From positions 1 to 54,269 of the forward strand of contig JAHBWG010000066.1 in NCBI GenBank assembly GCA_019637095.1: a stretch of 54,269 bases of DNA. Reading direction: 5' to 3'. This document shows positions 9,017-18,915 of this stretch, piece after piece. How positions within the stretch are numbered: position 1 is the stretch's first letter; every line of letters begins with the position of its first letter. A model generated the notes under the pieces. It was not told where the DNA came from, made no database searches, and saw only the letters and a program-made list of their open reading frames with translations. The position numbers and the translations under genes were made by a program. Origin of the DNA: Sandaracinaceae bacterium (GTDB lineage: Bacteria > Myxococcota_A > Polyangia > Polyangiales > Sandaracinaceae).

Positions 9017-9829
9017 TCATCGCTCGACGGCGACGACTCGCGTCCCGTCCCAGCGACGCACCACGCCCTCGTCGGTTACCAGGACGTGGAGCGCGACGCG
9101 CCGGTTGTTCTGCGCGGCGAGCGCGCGGCGCGTGGGGTCGAGCGGATCGCGCGCCCCGCTCGAGAACGCGCGCAGGCGCTCTGGCGCGACGCCGCGCCGG
9201 AGCAGCGCCGCCCGCACCGCCTCCGCGCGCCGCTGGCCGAGGGCCTCGGGCGCGCGCTCCCCCGCCGCCGCGTGCCCGACGAGCGCGAGCTCGACGATGG
9301 AGGGGTTGGCCTCGAGCGTCGCGGCGATGGCGTCGAGCACGGCCGCGGCGGCGGGCGGCACGTCGTCGCGGCCGGCGTCGAACGCGATCCGCTCGTAGAC
9401 CACGGGCCCCGGGCACGAGTACACGTGGACCTCCCCCTCGTCGGGGCACCCGTCTTCGTCCTCGAGCCCGTTGTAGACCTCGGGCTCGTCCGGGCAGCGG
9501 TCGTCGATGTCCGCGATCCGGTCCTGGTCGTTGTCGGGATCGGGGCACCCGTCCTCGTCCTGCCAGCCGTCGACGTCCTCCGGCTCCCGGGGGCAGAGGT
9601 CGGCCGCGTCCGCGATGCCGTCGCCGTCGTCGTCGTCGTCGGGGCACCCGTCGGCGTCCTGCCAGCCGTCGGCGTCCTCGGGCGCGTCGGGGCACGCGTC
9701 CGCCTCGTCCGGGATCCCGTCTCCGTCCCGATCGGCGAGCGGCGCCCCCTCGACGGACGCGCGCCCCGCTCGGGGCGCGTGCGCGCACCCTGCGAGAGCC
9801 ACGAGCGCCGCGACCACGCACCTCCGCAC
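9017..9829 (-). CDS. OmpA-family lipoprotein with thrombospondin type 3 repeats
   Basis: 270 aa from the ATG at 9829. Lipoprotein signal with lipobox LAGC (Cys15). Residues ~33-130 are four acidic calcium-binding TSP3-type repeats (DRDGDGIPDEADACPDAPED, DDGDGIADAADLCP, DNDQDRIADIDDRCP). The C-terminal ~110 residues are an OmpA/MotB peptidoglycan-binding domain (IVELALVGHAAAGE, LGQRRAEAVRAALLRRGV, NNRRVALHVL). It is expected to be anchored in the outer membrane and bound to the cell wall. This architecture is very common in myxobacteria. The next gene to the right diverges from it. Confidence 0.88.
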   Translation of the reverse strand: MRRCVVAALVALAGCAHAPRAGRASVEGAPLADRDGDGIPDEADACPDAPEDADGWQDADGCPDDDDDGDGIADAADLCPREPEDVDGWQDEDGCPDPDNDQDRIADIDDRCPDEPEVYNGLEDEDGCPDEGEVHVYSCPGPVVYERIAFDAGRDDVPPAAAAVLDAIAATLEANPSIVELALVGHAAAGERAPEALGQRRAEAVRAALLRRGVAPERLRAFSSGARDPLDPTRRALAAQNNRRVALHVLVTDEGVVRRWDGTRVVAVER

Positions 9830-9873
9830 GAGAAGAACCTACGCCACTGGGCGCTCCGTTGCCCCGCGCGAAG

Positions 9874-9879
9874 CATACT
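9874..9879 (+). promoter_or_regulatory. Possible -10 hexamer (CATACT) of the methyltransferase gene at 9886
   Basis: CATACT ends 6 nt before the GTG start and no Shine-Dalgarno sequence is present, so the transcript could be leaderless. No clear -35 was found. It lies in the 56 bp divergent spacer with the OmpA gene. Confidence 0.28.
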
Positions 9880-9885
9880 GCGCGG

Positions 9886-11064
9886 GTGGCCGAGGCCCGC
9901 CCCCCCATCGCCCGACACCTCGCGTGGATCGTCGCGCTGCTCGACGCGGTCGACGACGTCCTCGCCGAGCGGCCGACGTCGCCGGCCCCGCCCCCGTGGT
10001 GCGAGGGGCGAGGGTGGACGCAATACCTCTTGCAGATGGCCGACTCCTCGCTCGAGGCGGCCGAGGCGCTCGGGCCCGAGCACGTCCTCGCCGGCGACCC
10101 GCGCGCGCCCGCCTCGCTCCGCGCGCTCGCGGCGGAGGTCCGCGAGGCGGCGGTGCTCCCCGAGCGCGCCGCGCCAGCGGCCGCGCCGATGCGGCTGGCG
10201 AGCGTGCGCAAGCAGGTGCAGATCGAGGCGCTCGTCGCGCTCGCGCCGCGCGGCGTCGCGCGCGTGGTGGACCTCGGCGCCGGCCGGGGACACCTCACCC
10301 GACGGCTCGCGCGGGCGCTCGGTGTCCCCGCGGTCGGGATCGAGCGGCGCGCGCCGGTGGTCGAGCTCGCGCGGGCCATCGAGCCCGGCCCCGACGTCGC
10401 CTTCGAGGCGCGCGAGATCGACGACGATCTCGCGCTCGAGCCCGACGACCTCGTGGTCGGCCTGCACGCCTGCGGCGCGCTCGGCGATCGGCTCGCGCGC
10501 GCGGCCGCGCGCGCCGGCGCGGCGGTGCTCCTCGTGCCGTGCTGCCCGCAGAAGATCCCGGGCGACGTGCGCGCGCCGCTCTCGTCGCGCGGTCGCCCGC
10601 TCGCGCGGCGCGTGCTCGGCCTCGCGAACCTCGGCGGCGCGACGGAGGCCGGCACCACCGTCGCGGACTCCGCGCACCGTCGCGCCATGCGCCACGCGCT
10701 GCGGATCCTGCTCGACGAGGCGGGCGTCCCCACGCACCCGGGAGAGGAGGCTCGGGCGGTCAACCGCCGCCAGTTCCGCCGGCCGCTCGAGGAGGTGGCC
10801 GCGCGCGCGTTCGGCGCGCTCGGGCTCCCCCCTCCGCGCGACGCCGCCCTACGGCGCGCCGCGCAGCGCGCCGCCGAGGAGCAAGCCGTGATGCGACGCC
10901 TCGCGCTGCCGCGCGCGATGCTCGCGCGCCCCCTCGAGCTCGCCGTCGTGCTCGACCGCGCCGCCGCGCTCGAGGAGGGCGCCGGGGCTCCCCCCGAGGT
11001 GCTGCGCGCCTTCCCCCCGACGGTCTCACCGCGCAACGTCGTGATCCACCGACCGCCCCGATGA
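9886..11064 (+). CDS. METTL25-like SAM-dependent methyltransferase
   Basis: 392 aa from a GTG. A class I SAM motif (VVDLGAGRGHLTRRLA, about 127-142) is followed by GLHACGALGD (~192) and VPCCPQKIPG (~216), which together resemble the Methyltransf_32/METTL25 (RRNAD1) group. Family members act on RNA or protein targets; the substrate here cannot be read. Residues 1-90 are helical with WTQYLLQMADSSLEAA, as in bacterial homologues. There is no signal peptide or membrane segment. The start was chosen because the frame runs upstream through the OmpA gene without plausible coding, and a -10-like CATACT lies 6 nt before this GTG. Confidence 0.7.
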   Translation: MAEARPPIARHLAWIVALLDAVDDVLAERPTSPAPPPWCEGRGWTQYLLQMADSSLEAAEALGPEHVLAGDPRAPASLRALAAEVREAAVLPERAAPAAAPMRLASVRKQVQIEALVALAPRGVARVVDLGAGRGHLTRRLARALGVPAVGIERRAPVVELARAIEPGPDVAFEAREIDDDLALEPDDLVVGLHACGALGDRLARAAARAGAAVLLVPCCPQKIPGDVRAPLSSRGRPLARRVLGLANLGGATEAGTTVADSAHRRAMRHALRILLDEAGVPTHPGEEARAVNRRQFRRPLEEVAARAFGALGLPPPRDAALRRAAQRAAEEQAVMRRLALPRAMLARPLELAVVLDRAAALEEGAGAPPEVLRAFPPTVSPRNVVIHRPPR

Positions 11065-11131
11065 GGCTTCGAGCCCGGGCGCACGCGGCGGCTCGCCTGG
11101 GCGCGGGGTGCGTGCTCCACTGACTCCCGAG

Positions 11132-13162
11132 ATGAGCCGGCTCCTCCGCCTCTGCTGCGTCCTCGCAGCGCTCACGGTCGGCGCGTGCACGTCCTCGGCT
11201 CCGAGCGTGCCCCGCGACGCCGCGTCGGCCGGCGACGACGCGATGGCGCGCGACGCGGCCGGCGCGGACGCGGAGGCGGCGACGGACGCCGCGGCGCGCG
11301 CGGACGCCGCCTCCGACGCGAGCGCGAGCGCGCCCCCCGTGCGCGTCGTCTTGATGATCGGCGACGGGATGGGGCCGGGTCAGCTCGAGGCGGCGTCGCG
11401 CTTCGCGCACGGCGCGCCCGGCGCGCTCGCGATGCACGCGCTGCCGGTGCGCGGCGCGCTCACCACCGGAGGCCCGAGCGGCATCATCGACTCCGCCGCG
11501 TCCGCCACCGCCATGTCGACGGGCGAGGTCACCGAGAACGCGCGCGTGGCCCTCGATCGCGACGGCCGCCGGCTCGAGACCCTCGTCGAGCTCGCGCACG
11601 CGCGCGGGCTCGCGACCGGCGTGGTCACGACCGCGGCGCTCCCGCACGCGACGCCGGCCGCGTTCTCCGCGCACGACGAGTCGCGACACCACTACGTCGA
11701 CATCGCCGCCGCGCAGGTGCGCGACGTCCGCCCGCACGTGATGCTCGGCGGCGGCGCGCGTTACTTCCGCGCCGCCGGCCCCGGCTCGCAGCGCCCGGAC
11801 GAGGGCCTCTTCGGTGAGCTCGCCGCCGCCGGGTACGCGCTCGTCGAGGATCGCGCGGGGCTCGCCGCCATCGACCCGCGAGAGACCGCGCGCCTCTTCG
11901 GCGCGTTCGCCGATCAGCACATGACGTTCGCGCGCGAGCGCGCGGGCGACAGCCGCGAGCCCACCCTGACCGAGATGGCCCTCACCGCCCTCGAGGTGCT
12001 CGAGGCGCAGGATCGGGGGTTCTTCCTGATGATCGAGGGCGCGCGGATCGACATGGCCTCGCACGGCAACGACCTCGCCAACGCGATCGGCGAGACGCTC
12101 GCGTTCGACGAGGCGGTCGCCGCGGTGCGCGCGTGGGCGAGCGCGCGCGAGGGCGTGACGCTCGTGGTGACCGCGGACCACGAGTGCGGGGGCCTCGAGG
12201 TCCGCGGGTCGAGCCCCGCCGGCACGCTCCCCGACGTGGGCTGGCGTTGGAACCACCACACCAACGCGCGCGTCCCCGTCTTCGCGGAGGGGCCGCTCGC
12301 GGACGTGCTCCACGACGAGGTCCGCGACCACCGCTGGGTGCACGCCGTCTTGCGCGCGCGCGTCACGGGCGCCCCGCTCGCCCCGCCCCCGCGCGTCGCG
12401 GTGCCGGACGGCCGCCTGCTCGACCTGCGGCACGAGGTCGCGCGCCAGGCGGTCGAGAGCAGCTTCGGTCCCACCCACAACCGCCTCGACGCGCTCCGCC
12501 TCGACGCGGATCGCTACGGCCTGCACGTCGGGGTCGAGGGCCTCTTCGAGTGGAGCGCCAACGCGCTCGTGGTCCTCATCGACGTCGACTTCGGCGCCGC
12601 GACCGGCCACGCCACGCTCGCCGGCGCGCTCCGCGATCGGGACGGACGCGCCGACGCGGTGCTCTCCGCGTCGCGCCTCGACGCGCCGCCGGTCGAGGGC
12701 TTCGGCGCCGACTTCGCGATCGTCACGTACGGCGGCGCGGACCCGCAGCTCGGCGAGCGCGCGGACGACGCCGGCCTGCGCGGCCTGCGGCCGCCCTTCG
12801 GGCGCCCAGACGACCTCGGCTGGCACGCCGCCGCCCTCAACTTCGGCGAGGGCGTGCGCACGCGCGCCGGCGTCCCGGCGTCTCCTCTGCCGGGTGAGGG
12901 CTTCGAAGCGTTCGTGCCGTGGGCCGCGCTCTACCCCGACCTCGGTGGCCGCGTGCCGCCGGGCGCCGAGCTCGCCCTCGCGGTGGTCCTCGTCAACTCG
13001 GACGGCGGCTTCACCTCGAACCAAGCGCTGCCGCCGTTCCCGGCCGGCACCGCGAGCCCCGGCCGCGCGCGCGTCGCGCTCCCCGGCGTCGCGCGCTTCG
13101 TCGTCGACGCCGACGGCGACGGCGTCGCCGACGCGGACCGCGCCCCGGCCGTGCTGCCGTGA
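11132..13162 (+). CDS. Secreted alkaline phosphatase, lipoprotein
   Basis: 676 aa from the ATG at 11132 (MSRLLRLCC). Lipoprotein signal ending VGAC, then a low-complexity Ala/Asp linker. The catalytic domain (about 70-430) has VLMIGDGMGPGQ (metal ligand Asp), IIDSAASATA with the nucleophilic Ser near residue 121, GARIDMASHGND and TADHECGGLEV (around 347), so it is a zinc-dependent alkaline phosphatase releasing phosphate from monoesters outside the cell. A C-terminal domain of ~230 residues (VESSFGPTHNRLDAL onward) is not part of the core enzyme and may bind carbohydrate or cell surface; the tail VDADGDGVADADRAP is TSP3-like. The porin gene at 285 could serve the same phosphate supply, but there is no direct link. 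Confidence 0.85.
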   Translation: MSRLLRLCCVLAALTVGACTSSAPSVPRDAASAGDDAMARDAAGADAEAATDAAARADAASDASASAPPVRVVLMIGDGMGPGQLEAASRFAHGAPGALAMHALPVRGALTTGGPSGIIDSAASATAMSTGEVTENARVALDRDGRRLETLVELAHARGLATGVVTTAALPHATPAAFSAHDESRHHYVDIAAAQVRDVRPHVMLGGGARYFRAAGPGSQRPDEGLFGELAAAGYALVEDRAGLAAIDPRETARLFGAFADQHMTFARERAGDSREPTLTEMALTALEVLEAQDRGFFLMIEGARIDMASHGNDLANAIGETLAFDEAVAAVRAWASAREGVTLVVTADHECGGLEVRGSSPAGTLPDVGWRWNHHTNARVPVFAEGPLADVLHDEVRDHRWVHAVLRARVTGAPLAPPPRVAVPDGRLLDLRHEVARQAVESSFGPTHNRLDALRLDADRYGLHVGVEGLFEWSANALVVLIDVDFGAATGHATLAGALRDRDGRADAVLSASRLDAPPVEGFGADFAIVTYGGADPQLGERADDAGLRGLRPPFGRPDDLGWHAAALNFGEGVRTRAGVPASPLPGEGFEAFVPWAALYPDLGGRVPPGAELALAVVLVNSDGGFTSNQALPPFPAGTASPGRARVALPGVARFVVDADGDGVADADRAPAVLP

Positions 13163-13169
13163 GGGCTCT

Positions 13170-14633
13170 TCACTCGCTCGTGCGGCGCACGCAGCGCATC
13201 GACGCGGCGTCGCACATGTAGCCGGTGCCGCAGCTCATCGAAGCACAGCAAGGCTCGTCGGCGTAGCCGCACGCCTCGCAGCGCCCCCCGACGCAGCTGT
13301 TCGGGGCCTCGCATGGGTAGGGGAACACGCCCGGGTCGGTGCAGCACGGCTCGCCGCGACGACCACACGGCGCGCAGCTCCCGCCGTTGCAGTACAGGAG
13401 CGCGCCGCACGCGTCCCCCGCGCAGCACGGTTCGCCGCGGCCGCCGCAGCCCGCGCACGCGCCGGACGCGCAGACGCCGCCCGTGTAGCAGCTCGTGCTC
13501 CCGCAGCACGGCTGACCGACGCCACCGCACGCGCGACACGTCCCTGCGTCGCAGCTCGCGCCGGGATCGCACGCAGCGCCTGCGCAGCACGGCTGACCGA
13601 CGCCGCCGCACGCGCCGCAACGCCCGTCCCCGCCGCAGACGTTGCCCGCGCCGCACCCGCCGCCCGCACAGCACGGCGCGCCGCGCGCGCCGCACGCGAC
13701 GCACGTGACCCCCGAGCACACCGCGCCGGCGCCGCAGCTCGAGCCGCAGCACGGCTGCCCGATGCCCCCGCACGCGGCGCAGGTCCCGAGGGAGCAGGCG
13801 GCGCCCGCGGCGCAGGCGTCACCCGGACAGCACGGCTGCGTCGGCCCCCCGCAGTCGCCGCACGTCCCGGTCGAGCCGCAGGTGCGGCCGTCGCGGCAGC
13901 TCCCGCCGGCGCAGCACGGCTCGCCCGCGCCGCCGCACGCGACGCACGCCGAGACGCGGCACACTGCGCTCGCCTCGCAGGTCGTCCCGCCGCAGCACGG
14001 CGTCCCCGCCGTCCCGCACGGCCGGCACGTCGCCGTCGCGTCGCACGTCGTGCTCGCGTCGCGGCACATCGAGCCGGGACAGCAGAGCTCCCCCGTCCCG
14101 CCACAGCCGCGACAGAACCCGGTCGCGAGGCAGCTCGCGCCGGCGAAGCACGCGCCACCGGGACAGCACGGCTGGCCCGCGCCGCCGCAGGTCACGCACC
14201 GCTCATCGAAGCACACGTCGGTCGCCAGCGAGCAACGGTTCCCCTCGCAGCAGGGGCCGTCGTGCGCCCCGCACGCCACGCACGAGCCGTCGTCGCACAC
14301 GATCCGCTCCGCGCCGCAGGGCGCCTCGCTCAGGCAGCACGCCGCGCCCACCGCGCCGCAGCCGACGCAGCGATCACCGACGCAGGTGAGCCCCTCCGCG
14401 CACGCCTCGCCGACCGGGCAGCACCCCGCGCCTTCGCCGCCGCACGGCCCGGACGGCGTCGCCGCGTCCGGGCGCGCCGCGTCCTCGCCGGGGGCGGCAC
14501 CATCGCCGTCGCCCCCGCCGGCGTCGAGGAGCGCGGCGTCCATCCCGCCGGGCCCGGCGTCCACGCCGCCGGGCGCGTCGCCGTCGCACGCCGCGAGGGC
14601 GCACGCGAGGAGCAGCGTGATCAGCCTGCGCAC
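13170..14633 (-). CDS. Cysteine-repeat lipoprotein (15 six-cysteine units)
   Basis: 487 aa. A lipoprotein signal (MRRLITLLLACALAAC, lipobox LAAC) and a Gly/Asp/Ala linker are followed by 15 consecutive units of 26-31 residues, each with six Cys in the order C-G-G-x-G-x-P-C-C ... C ... C ... C (for example CGGVGQPCCAGAACDPGASC). About 90 cysteines suggest a disulphide-knitted rod on the cell surface. I know no enzyme with this layout; it resembles cysteine-rich repeat proteins seen in myxobacterial genomes. Start: of three in-frame GTGs at 14633-14642 the last gives an 8 nt spacing from GAGG. The upstream gene ends 10 bp away, so they form an operon. The alkaline phosphatase ends 7 bp away convergently. 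Confidence 0.75.
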   Translation of the reverse strand: MRRLITLLLACALAACDGDAPGGVDAGPGGMDAALLDAGGGDGDGAAPGEDAARPDAATPSGPCGGEGAGCCPVGEACAEGLTCVGDRCVGCGAVGAACCLSEAPCGAERIVCDDGSCVACGAHDGPCCEGNRCSLATDVCFDERCVTCGGAGQPCCPGGACFAGASCLATGFCRGCGGTGELCCPGSMCRDASTTCDATATCRPCGTAGTPCCGGTTCEASAVCRVSACVACGGAGEPCCAGGSCRDGRTCGSTGTCGDCGGPTQPCCPGDACAAGAACSLGTCAACGGIGQPCCGSSCGAGAVCSGVTCVACGARGAPCCAGGGCGAGNVCGGDGRCGACGGVGQPCCAGAACDPGASCDAGTCRACGGVGQPCCGSTSCYTGGVCASGACAGCGGRGEPCCAGDACGALLYCNGGSCAPCGRRGEPCCTDPGVFPYPCEAPNSCVGGRCEACGYADEPCCASMSCGTGYMCDAASMRCVRRTSE

Positions 14634-14643
14634 CACGGTCACC

Positions 14644-16539
14644 TCAGAACGAGCTACAAGCGCTGCTGCTCGTCCGGTACGTGTTGATCGGGGTGATCGT
14701 GCACGTCGAGGCCGAGGTGAAGCGCACTCGCGCGACCGTCCAGAAGTCGTTGTTCGTGCAGTTCCCGGCGCTGGTCCCCGCGAGCGCGCGGCTCGTGAAG
14801 GTCTGCGTCGGGATGGTCGAGGTCGTCGAGCCACAGAAGACGTTCACCGTCGCCACGCGACCCGCGGCGCGCGCGTAGTTGTGGACCGCGATGGTGTAGT
14901 CGACGTTGAGCGCGGGCGAGTCCATGCGGATGTTCTCGGGCCCGTTCGCGCTCGTGTTGTCGAAGTCGAGCACCGCGCCCCACGCGGGCGTGCGGTTCGC
15001 GTAGTAGCAGTCCTCCGGCGCGCGGAACCACGGCTGCGTGGTCGGGTTGTGCATGTGGAGATCCACGTCACCGGTGCCGTTCCACGAGAGCTCGACGCGG
15101 AGCCCGTGCGGCAGCGCGCGCACGGTGAAGCGGCACGTCACGACGCGACCCGCCGCGTCGGTGCCGCGCACCTCGATCACGTAGTCGCCGACGATGGTGG
15201 GCGTGAAGCTCACGGTCGCCGTGTTGGGCGGCGAGGGGCTCCAGCGTGCGGTCGACGCACCGCCCGCGGGGGCGCTCACGATCGACCAGGAGTAGCTCGC
15301 AATGCCGACGCCCACCGCCGTGAGGGTCACCGACTGGCCGGCGGGGACGGTCGTGTCGCCGGGGCACGTGATCGTCCCGCCGCAGCCCTCGTCGACCGCC
15401 CCGTCGCAGTCGTCGTCGGCCGCGTTGTCGCAGACCTCCGTGACGGGGAGGCGCTCGCCGTCGCAGCTGCCCGACCACTCGGCGCCGCCCGCGCCGGCGA
15501 CGCACGTGTTGGTGCCGTCGCGGCAGAGACCCACCCCGCGCGTCGCGGGCGGCCCGCCGTAGCACGGGCGCGAGGTCCCGAGGATGCACGCGCAGCCGGC
15601 GCCGGGGACGCCGGTGCAGGTGTAGTCGATGCCGTCGCAGCGATCGGCCTCGGGCAGCACTTCACCGAGGCACGCGCCCCACATCGCGCCGACGCCGCCC
15701 GGGCCGGGCTCGCAGGTCTGCGCGCCCTCGCGGCAGATGCCTACGCCCACCGTGCCCACGGGGCCCGTGTAGCAGCCGCGCACGGTGCCCACGACGCACT
15801 CGCAGCCGGTGTTCGCGACGCCGTCGCAGTCGTAGTCGAGGCCGTCGCACAGCTCCGGGCGCGGGGTGACCTCGCCGGTGCAGCGGCCCCAGTCCGCGGT
15901 GCCGCCCATCGCGACGCACTCCTGCGTCCCGCCGACGCAGGTGCCGACGCCCTCCGTCTCGGCCGCTGCCGTGTAGCAAGGCCGGACGTCGCCTGGCGTG
16001 CAGCCGCAGCCCTCGTCGATCACCCCGTCGCAGTCCTCGTCCGCCGTCCCCTCGCAGAGCTCTTCGCCCGGCGGGGTCGAGCCCTCGCACGCGCCCCACG
16101 CGCCGAACTCGCCGCCCCCCGACACACAGGCTTGCTCGCCGCGCCGGCACGCGCCGACGCCCGCGCGCGCGGGCGGTCCGTCGTAGCAGCGCTGGGTCGC
16201 CCCGATCTCGCAGCCGCAACCCTCGTCGACCGAGCCGTCGCAGTCGTCGTCGAGGCCGTTGCCGCAAACCTCTGCGCCGCGGCAGCCGTCGGGGCCCGCG
16301 TCCGGGCTGGTCCCGCCGCCGCCGCCGTCCGTCAGCACATCGCCGGAGGCGTCCATGCCCGCCCCAGCGTCGAGTGTGCCGCCGCCACCGCCGCCAGCGT
16401 CTCCCGCGCCTCCTCCGGCTGCGCCGTCACGGTCGCCGCCTCCCCCGCCAGGGCCGTCTCCTCCCGCCGCGCCGCAACCAGCGATGCCCAGACAACAGGC
16501 TAAGAACACGGATGAGACGGCGAACGAAGACGCGCGCAT
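14644..16539 (-). CDS. MopE-like/PKD-type surface lipoprotein
   Basis: 631 aa from the ATG at 16539, with GGAGG 9 nt before it. Lipoprotein signal with lipobox IAGC, then a Gly/Asp-rich linker. Residues ~100-380 contain five modules that combine a MopE-type metal-binding motif (for example DDDCDGSVDEGCGC, DEDCDGVIDEGCGC) with a RPCYTGP...GVGxCRxGxQxC cysteine module. Next is an Ig/PKD-like domain (TCPGDTTVPAGQSVTLTAVG). The C-terminal ~170 residues include DVDLHMHNP and LDFDNTSANGPENI, as in the DUF2135/YfaP-like group. It is probably an adhesin or metal-binding surface protein. The cysteine-repeat lipoprotein gene follows after 10 bp and is probably co-transcribed. Confidence 0.75.
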   Translation of the reverse strand: MRASSFAVSSVFLACCLGIAGCGAAGGDGPGGGGGDRDGAAGGGAGDAGGGGGGTLDAGAGMDASGDVLTDGGGGGTSPDAGPDGCRGAEVCGNGLDDDCDGSVDEGCGCEIGATQRCYDGPPARAGVGACRRGEQACVSGGGEFGAWGACEGSTPPGEELCEGTADEDCDGVIDEGCGCTPGDVRPCYTAAAETEGVGTCVGGTQECVAMGGTADWGRCTGEVTPRPELCDGLDYDCDGVANTGCECVVGTVRGCYTGPVGTVGVGICREGAQTCEPGPGGVGAMWGACLGEVLPEADRCDGIDYTCTGVPGAGCACILGTSRPCYGGPPATRGVGLCRDGTNTCVAGAGGAEWSGSCDGERLPVTEVCDNAADDDCDGAVDEGCGGTITCPGDTTVPAGQSVTLTAVGVGIASYSWSIVSAPAGGASTARWSPSPPNTATVSFTPTIVGDYVIEVRGTDAAGRVVTCRFTVRALPHGLRVELSWNGTGDVDLHMHNPTTQPWFRAPEDCYYANRTPAWGAVLDFDNTSANGPENIRMDSPALNVDYTIAVHNYARAAGRVATVNVFCGSTTSTIPTQTFTSRALAGTSAGNCTNNDFWTVARVRFTSASTCTITPINTYRTSSSACSSF

Positions 16540-16627
16540 GAAGGACGACCTCCGGTGACGCCGCCATCGTGCCCGATGTGAGTTTGCTCGCCAAGGGCTG
16601 TCCGCGAACTGCACACCCCCGCGCCGA

Positions 16628-17104
16628 TCACTCGCGCGCTTCGCGCAGGGCGTCGCGCAGGACCTCGACGGCGCGGCCCGCGTCGGCGGGCGGGAGCCCC
16701 TCGAGCAGGAGCTCGCGGCCCCCGTCCGCCTCGACGAAGACGGTGCGCCACTCGCGCCCGTCCTCGCCGGCGCCGAACGCGCGGATCGCGCTCGTCGGCC
16801 ACTCGCGACGGGCGGCGCCTCGCGCGTGCACCAGCCGGCCGGGCTCGAGCCGCAGCTCGACGGGCTCGGCCGCGCTCGTGCGCGCGAGCCGGTGGACGAG
16901 GAGCGCGCCGAGCCCGAGCAGCCCGAGCATCCCGCCGAGGACCTCGAGCCCGTAGCCCTCCGGGATCCGCCGCTGCTCTGGCAACCCCGCGGCGCCCGGA
17001 TCGTGGGCGATCACGAGCACCCGGGGGGCGCCGGGGGCCGCGCGCTCCCAACGGATCCAGAGCACCTCCGAGCGGTGCTCCGTGTCGTCCTGCTCGTCGC
17101 TCAC
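16628..17104 (-). CDS. Small membrane protein of unknown function
   Basis: 158 aa from the GTG at 17104 (MSDEQDDTEHRSEVLWIRWE). One strong hydrophobic segment (LEVLGGMLGLLGLGALLV, near residues 55-75) splits a short N-terminal region from a C-terminal ~80-residue domain (EPVELRLEPGRLVHARGAA, then EWRTVFVEADGGRELLLEGL) that alternates beta strands and ends in a helix, similar in style to bacterial PH-like domains. I do not recognise the family. It is a single gene, divergent from the chaperone cluster (92 bp between starts). Confidence 0.55.
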   Translation of the reverse strand: MSDEQDDTEHRSEVLWIRWERAAPGAPRVLVIAHDPGAAGLPEQRRIPEGYGLEVLGGMLGLLGLGALLVHRLARTSAAEPVELRLEPGRLVHARGAARREWPTSAIRAFGAGEDGREWRTVFVEADGGRELLLEGLPPADAGRAVEVLRDALREARE

Positions 17105-17196
17105 GCGCGAGCGAGGATAGCGCGAGGGCGGGCTCGTGCGCCGAAGTCGCGTGCTCCAGCTTGTGAACGCTGCCCGCGGAAGCCACGATCGGTGCC

Positions 17197-18478
17197 GTGA
17201 TCCGACCCGTCCCGGCGGCTCCTCGCGCCCACACGGGCCCTCGCGCGTGGCGGCGCGAGGACGACGCGCTCCTCGCGCGACTCGAGGACGAGGCGCTGTT
17301 CGAGGCCGCGTGGAGGGCCCTCGCGCCCCCGGGCGCGCCCGCACCGCACCGGCGGGCCGCGGGCGTGCTCGCCGAGCTGCGCGCGATCCCCGCCGGCGCC
17401 GCGGCGCTCGGCGAGGCGCAGCGCGGCGAGCTCGCGCCGCTCGTCTCCGCGATCCGTGCGCCGGATCCCGCCACGCTGACGCCGCCGCTCGCGCACCACC
17501 TCGCGCTGCTCTGGGGGCGCGCCGGCCGGGCGGCCGCGCGCTCGAGCGACCCCGCGGTCCGCGCCGCAGCGGTGGAGGCGCTCGTCACGTCGCTCGCGAT
17601 GTGGCTGTGGCTCGCCGAGGAGGACGCCTACCTCGCCGCGCTCGCGGCGCGCGTGATCGACGGCGCGCTGCCGCCGCGCGACGTCGCGCTCGCCGCGCGC
17701 GAGGCGCCCTACGAGCCGATCGCCGCGCTCGGCGCGGTGGCGCGCGAGGGCGCCCGCGAGCGCAGCGCGGAGGGCGAGGCCGCGCTCGCGGCGCTCGCGC
17801 TCGTCGACGTCGCCTGCGCGCGCGCCGAGGTCTCGGAGGCCGTGACGACCGCGGCGGTGGCGCGCGCCCGCCGCGCGCGCGACGCCGCGGTCGAGGACGC
17901 GATCGGGCGCGTCGAGGCGAGCCTCGAGGAGGCGATCGCGCGCGACGCGCCCAGCGACGAGCTCGTCCCGCTGCTCTTCGAGGCGGCCGCGGTCTGGCGC
18001 TGGACCGGCGAGGACGTACACGTCGAGCGCTCCCTCGTGCGCGCGACGACGCCGGCGATCTGGGACCACTACCGCGAGCGCCGGTGGGAGGCGATCCGCA
18101 CGATCCTGCGGCCGCTGGAGCCGGTGGTGGAGCGGCTCGCCGCGCGCGTCGAACGCGAGCCGGGCGAGCTCGCCTACGCCGCGCCCTGCGCGCAGATGCT
18201 CGTGTTCCGCGCCGAGGTGGCCACGACGTTCGACGAGCAGCTCGGCCTCGCCGAGCGCGCGCTGCGCCTTTGCCCGACGCACCGCAACGCGCGCGTCGTC
18301 GTCGCGGATCTGCTCGTCGAGCGCGCGCTGCGCCGGCTCGACGCGGCGCTCCCGTGGCAGACGGGAGACGCCCTCGCGGACGCCGAGCGCGACTGCCGCC
18401 GCGCGAAGGATCTCTACCCCCAGCTCAAGCGCCTCGAGGACGCGACCCGCCGCCTCGCCGCCCAGGGGATCCGGCTCG

Positions 18479-18486
<8 letters not shown>
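17197..18486 (+). CDS. Helical repeat protein of the Hsp70 cluster
   Basis: 429 aa from a GTG, almost entirely alpha-helical and Ala/Glu/Arg-rich. The C-terminal quarter (ALRLCPTHRNARVVVADLL, LADAERDCRRAKDLYPQLK) reads like degenerate TPR units. There is no signal peptide or membrane span. It overlaps the next gene by 8 bp (ATGACTGA), so translation is coupled, and an Hsp70 follows. This context suggests a co-chaperone or client adaptor of that Hsp70; this is inference from position only. I do not recognise a named family. Confidence 0.6.
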
Positions 18487-18874
<388 letters not shown>

Positions 18875-18915
18875 ATCCGGGTTCCCGAAGCCCCGCACGC
18901 TTGATAGGAGAGCGC

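Noticed and set aside
7224-9829. A defence island around the methyltransferase
   Set aside because: The neighbours are a signalling kinase, an OmpA lipoprotein and a METTL25-like enzyme; no nuclease, helicase or other defence gene is adjacent.
13200-14440. Regularly spaced repeats that could suggest a CRISPR array
   Set aside because: The repeats are imperfect at DNA level, have no spacers, and translate to a continuous six-cysteine protein repeat.
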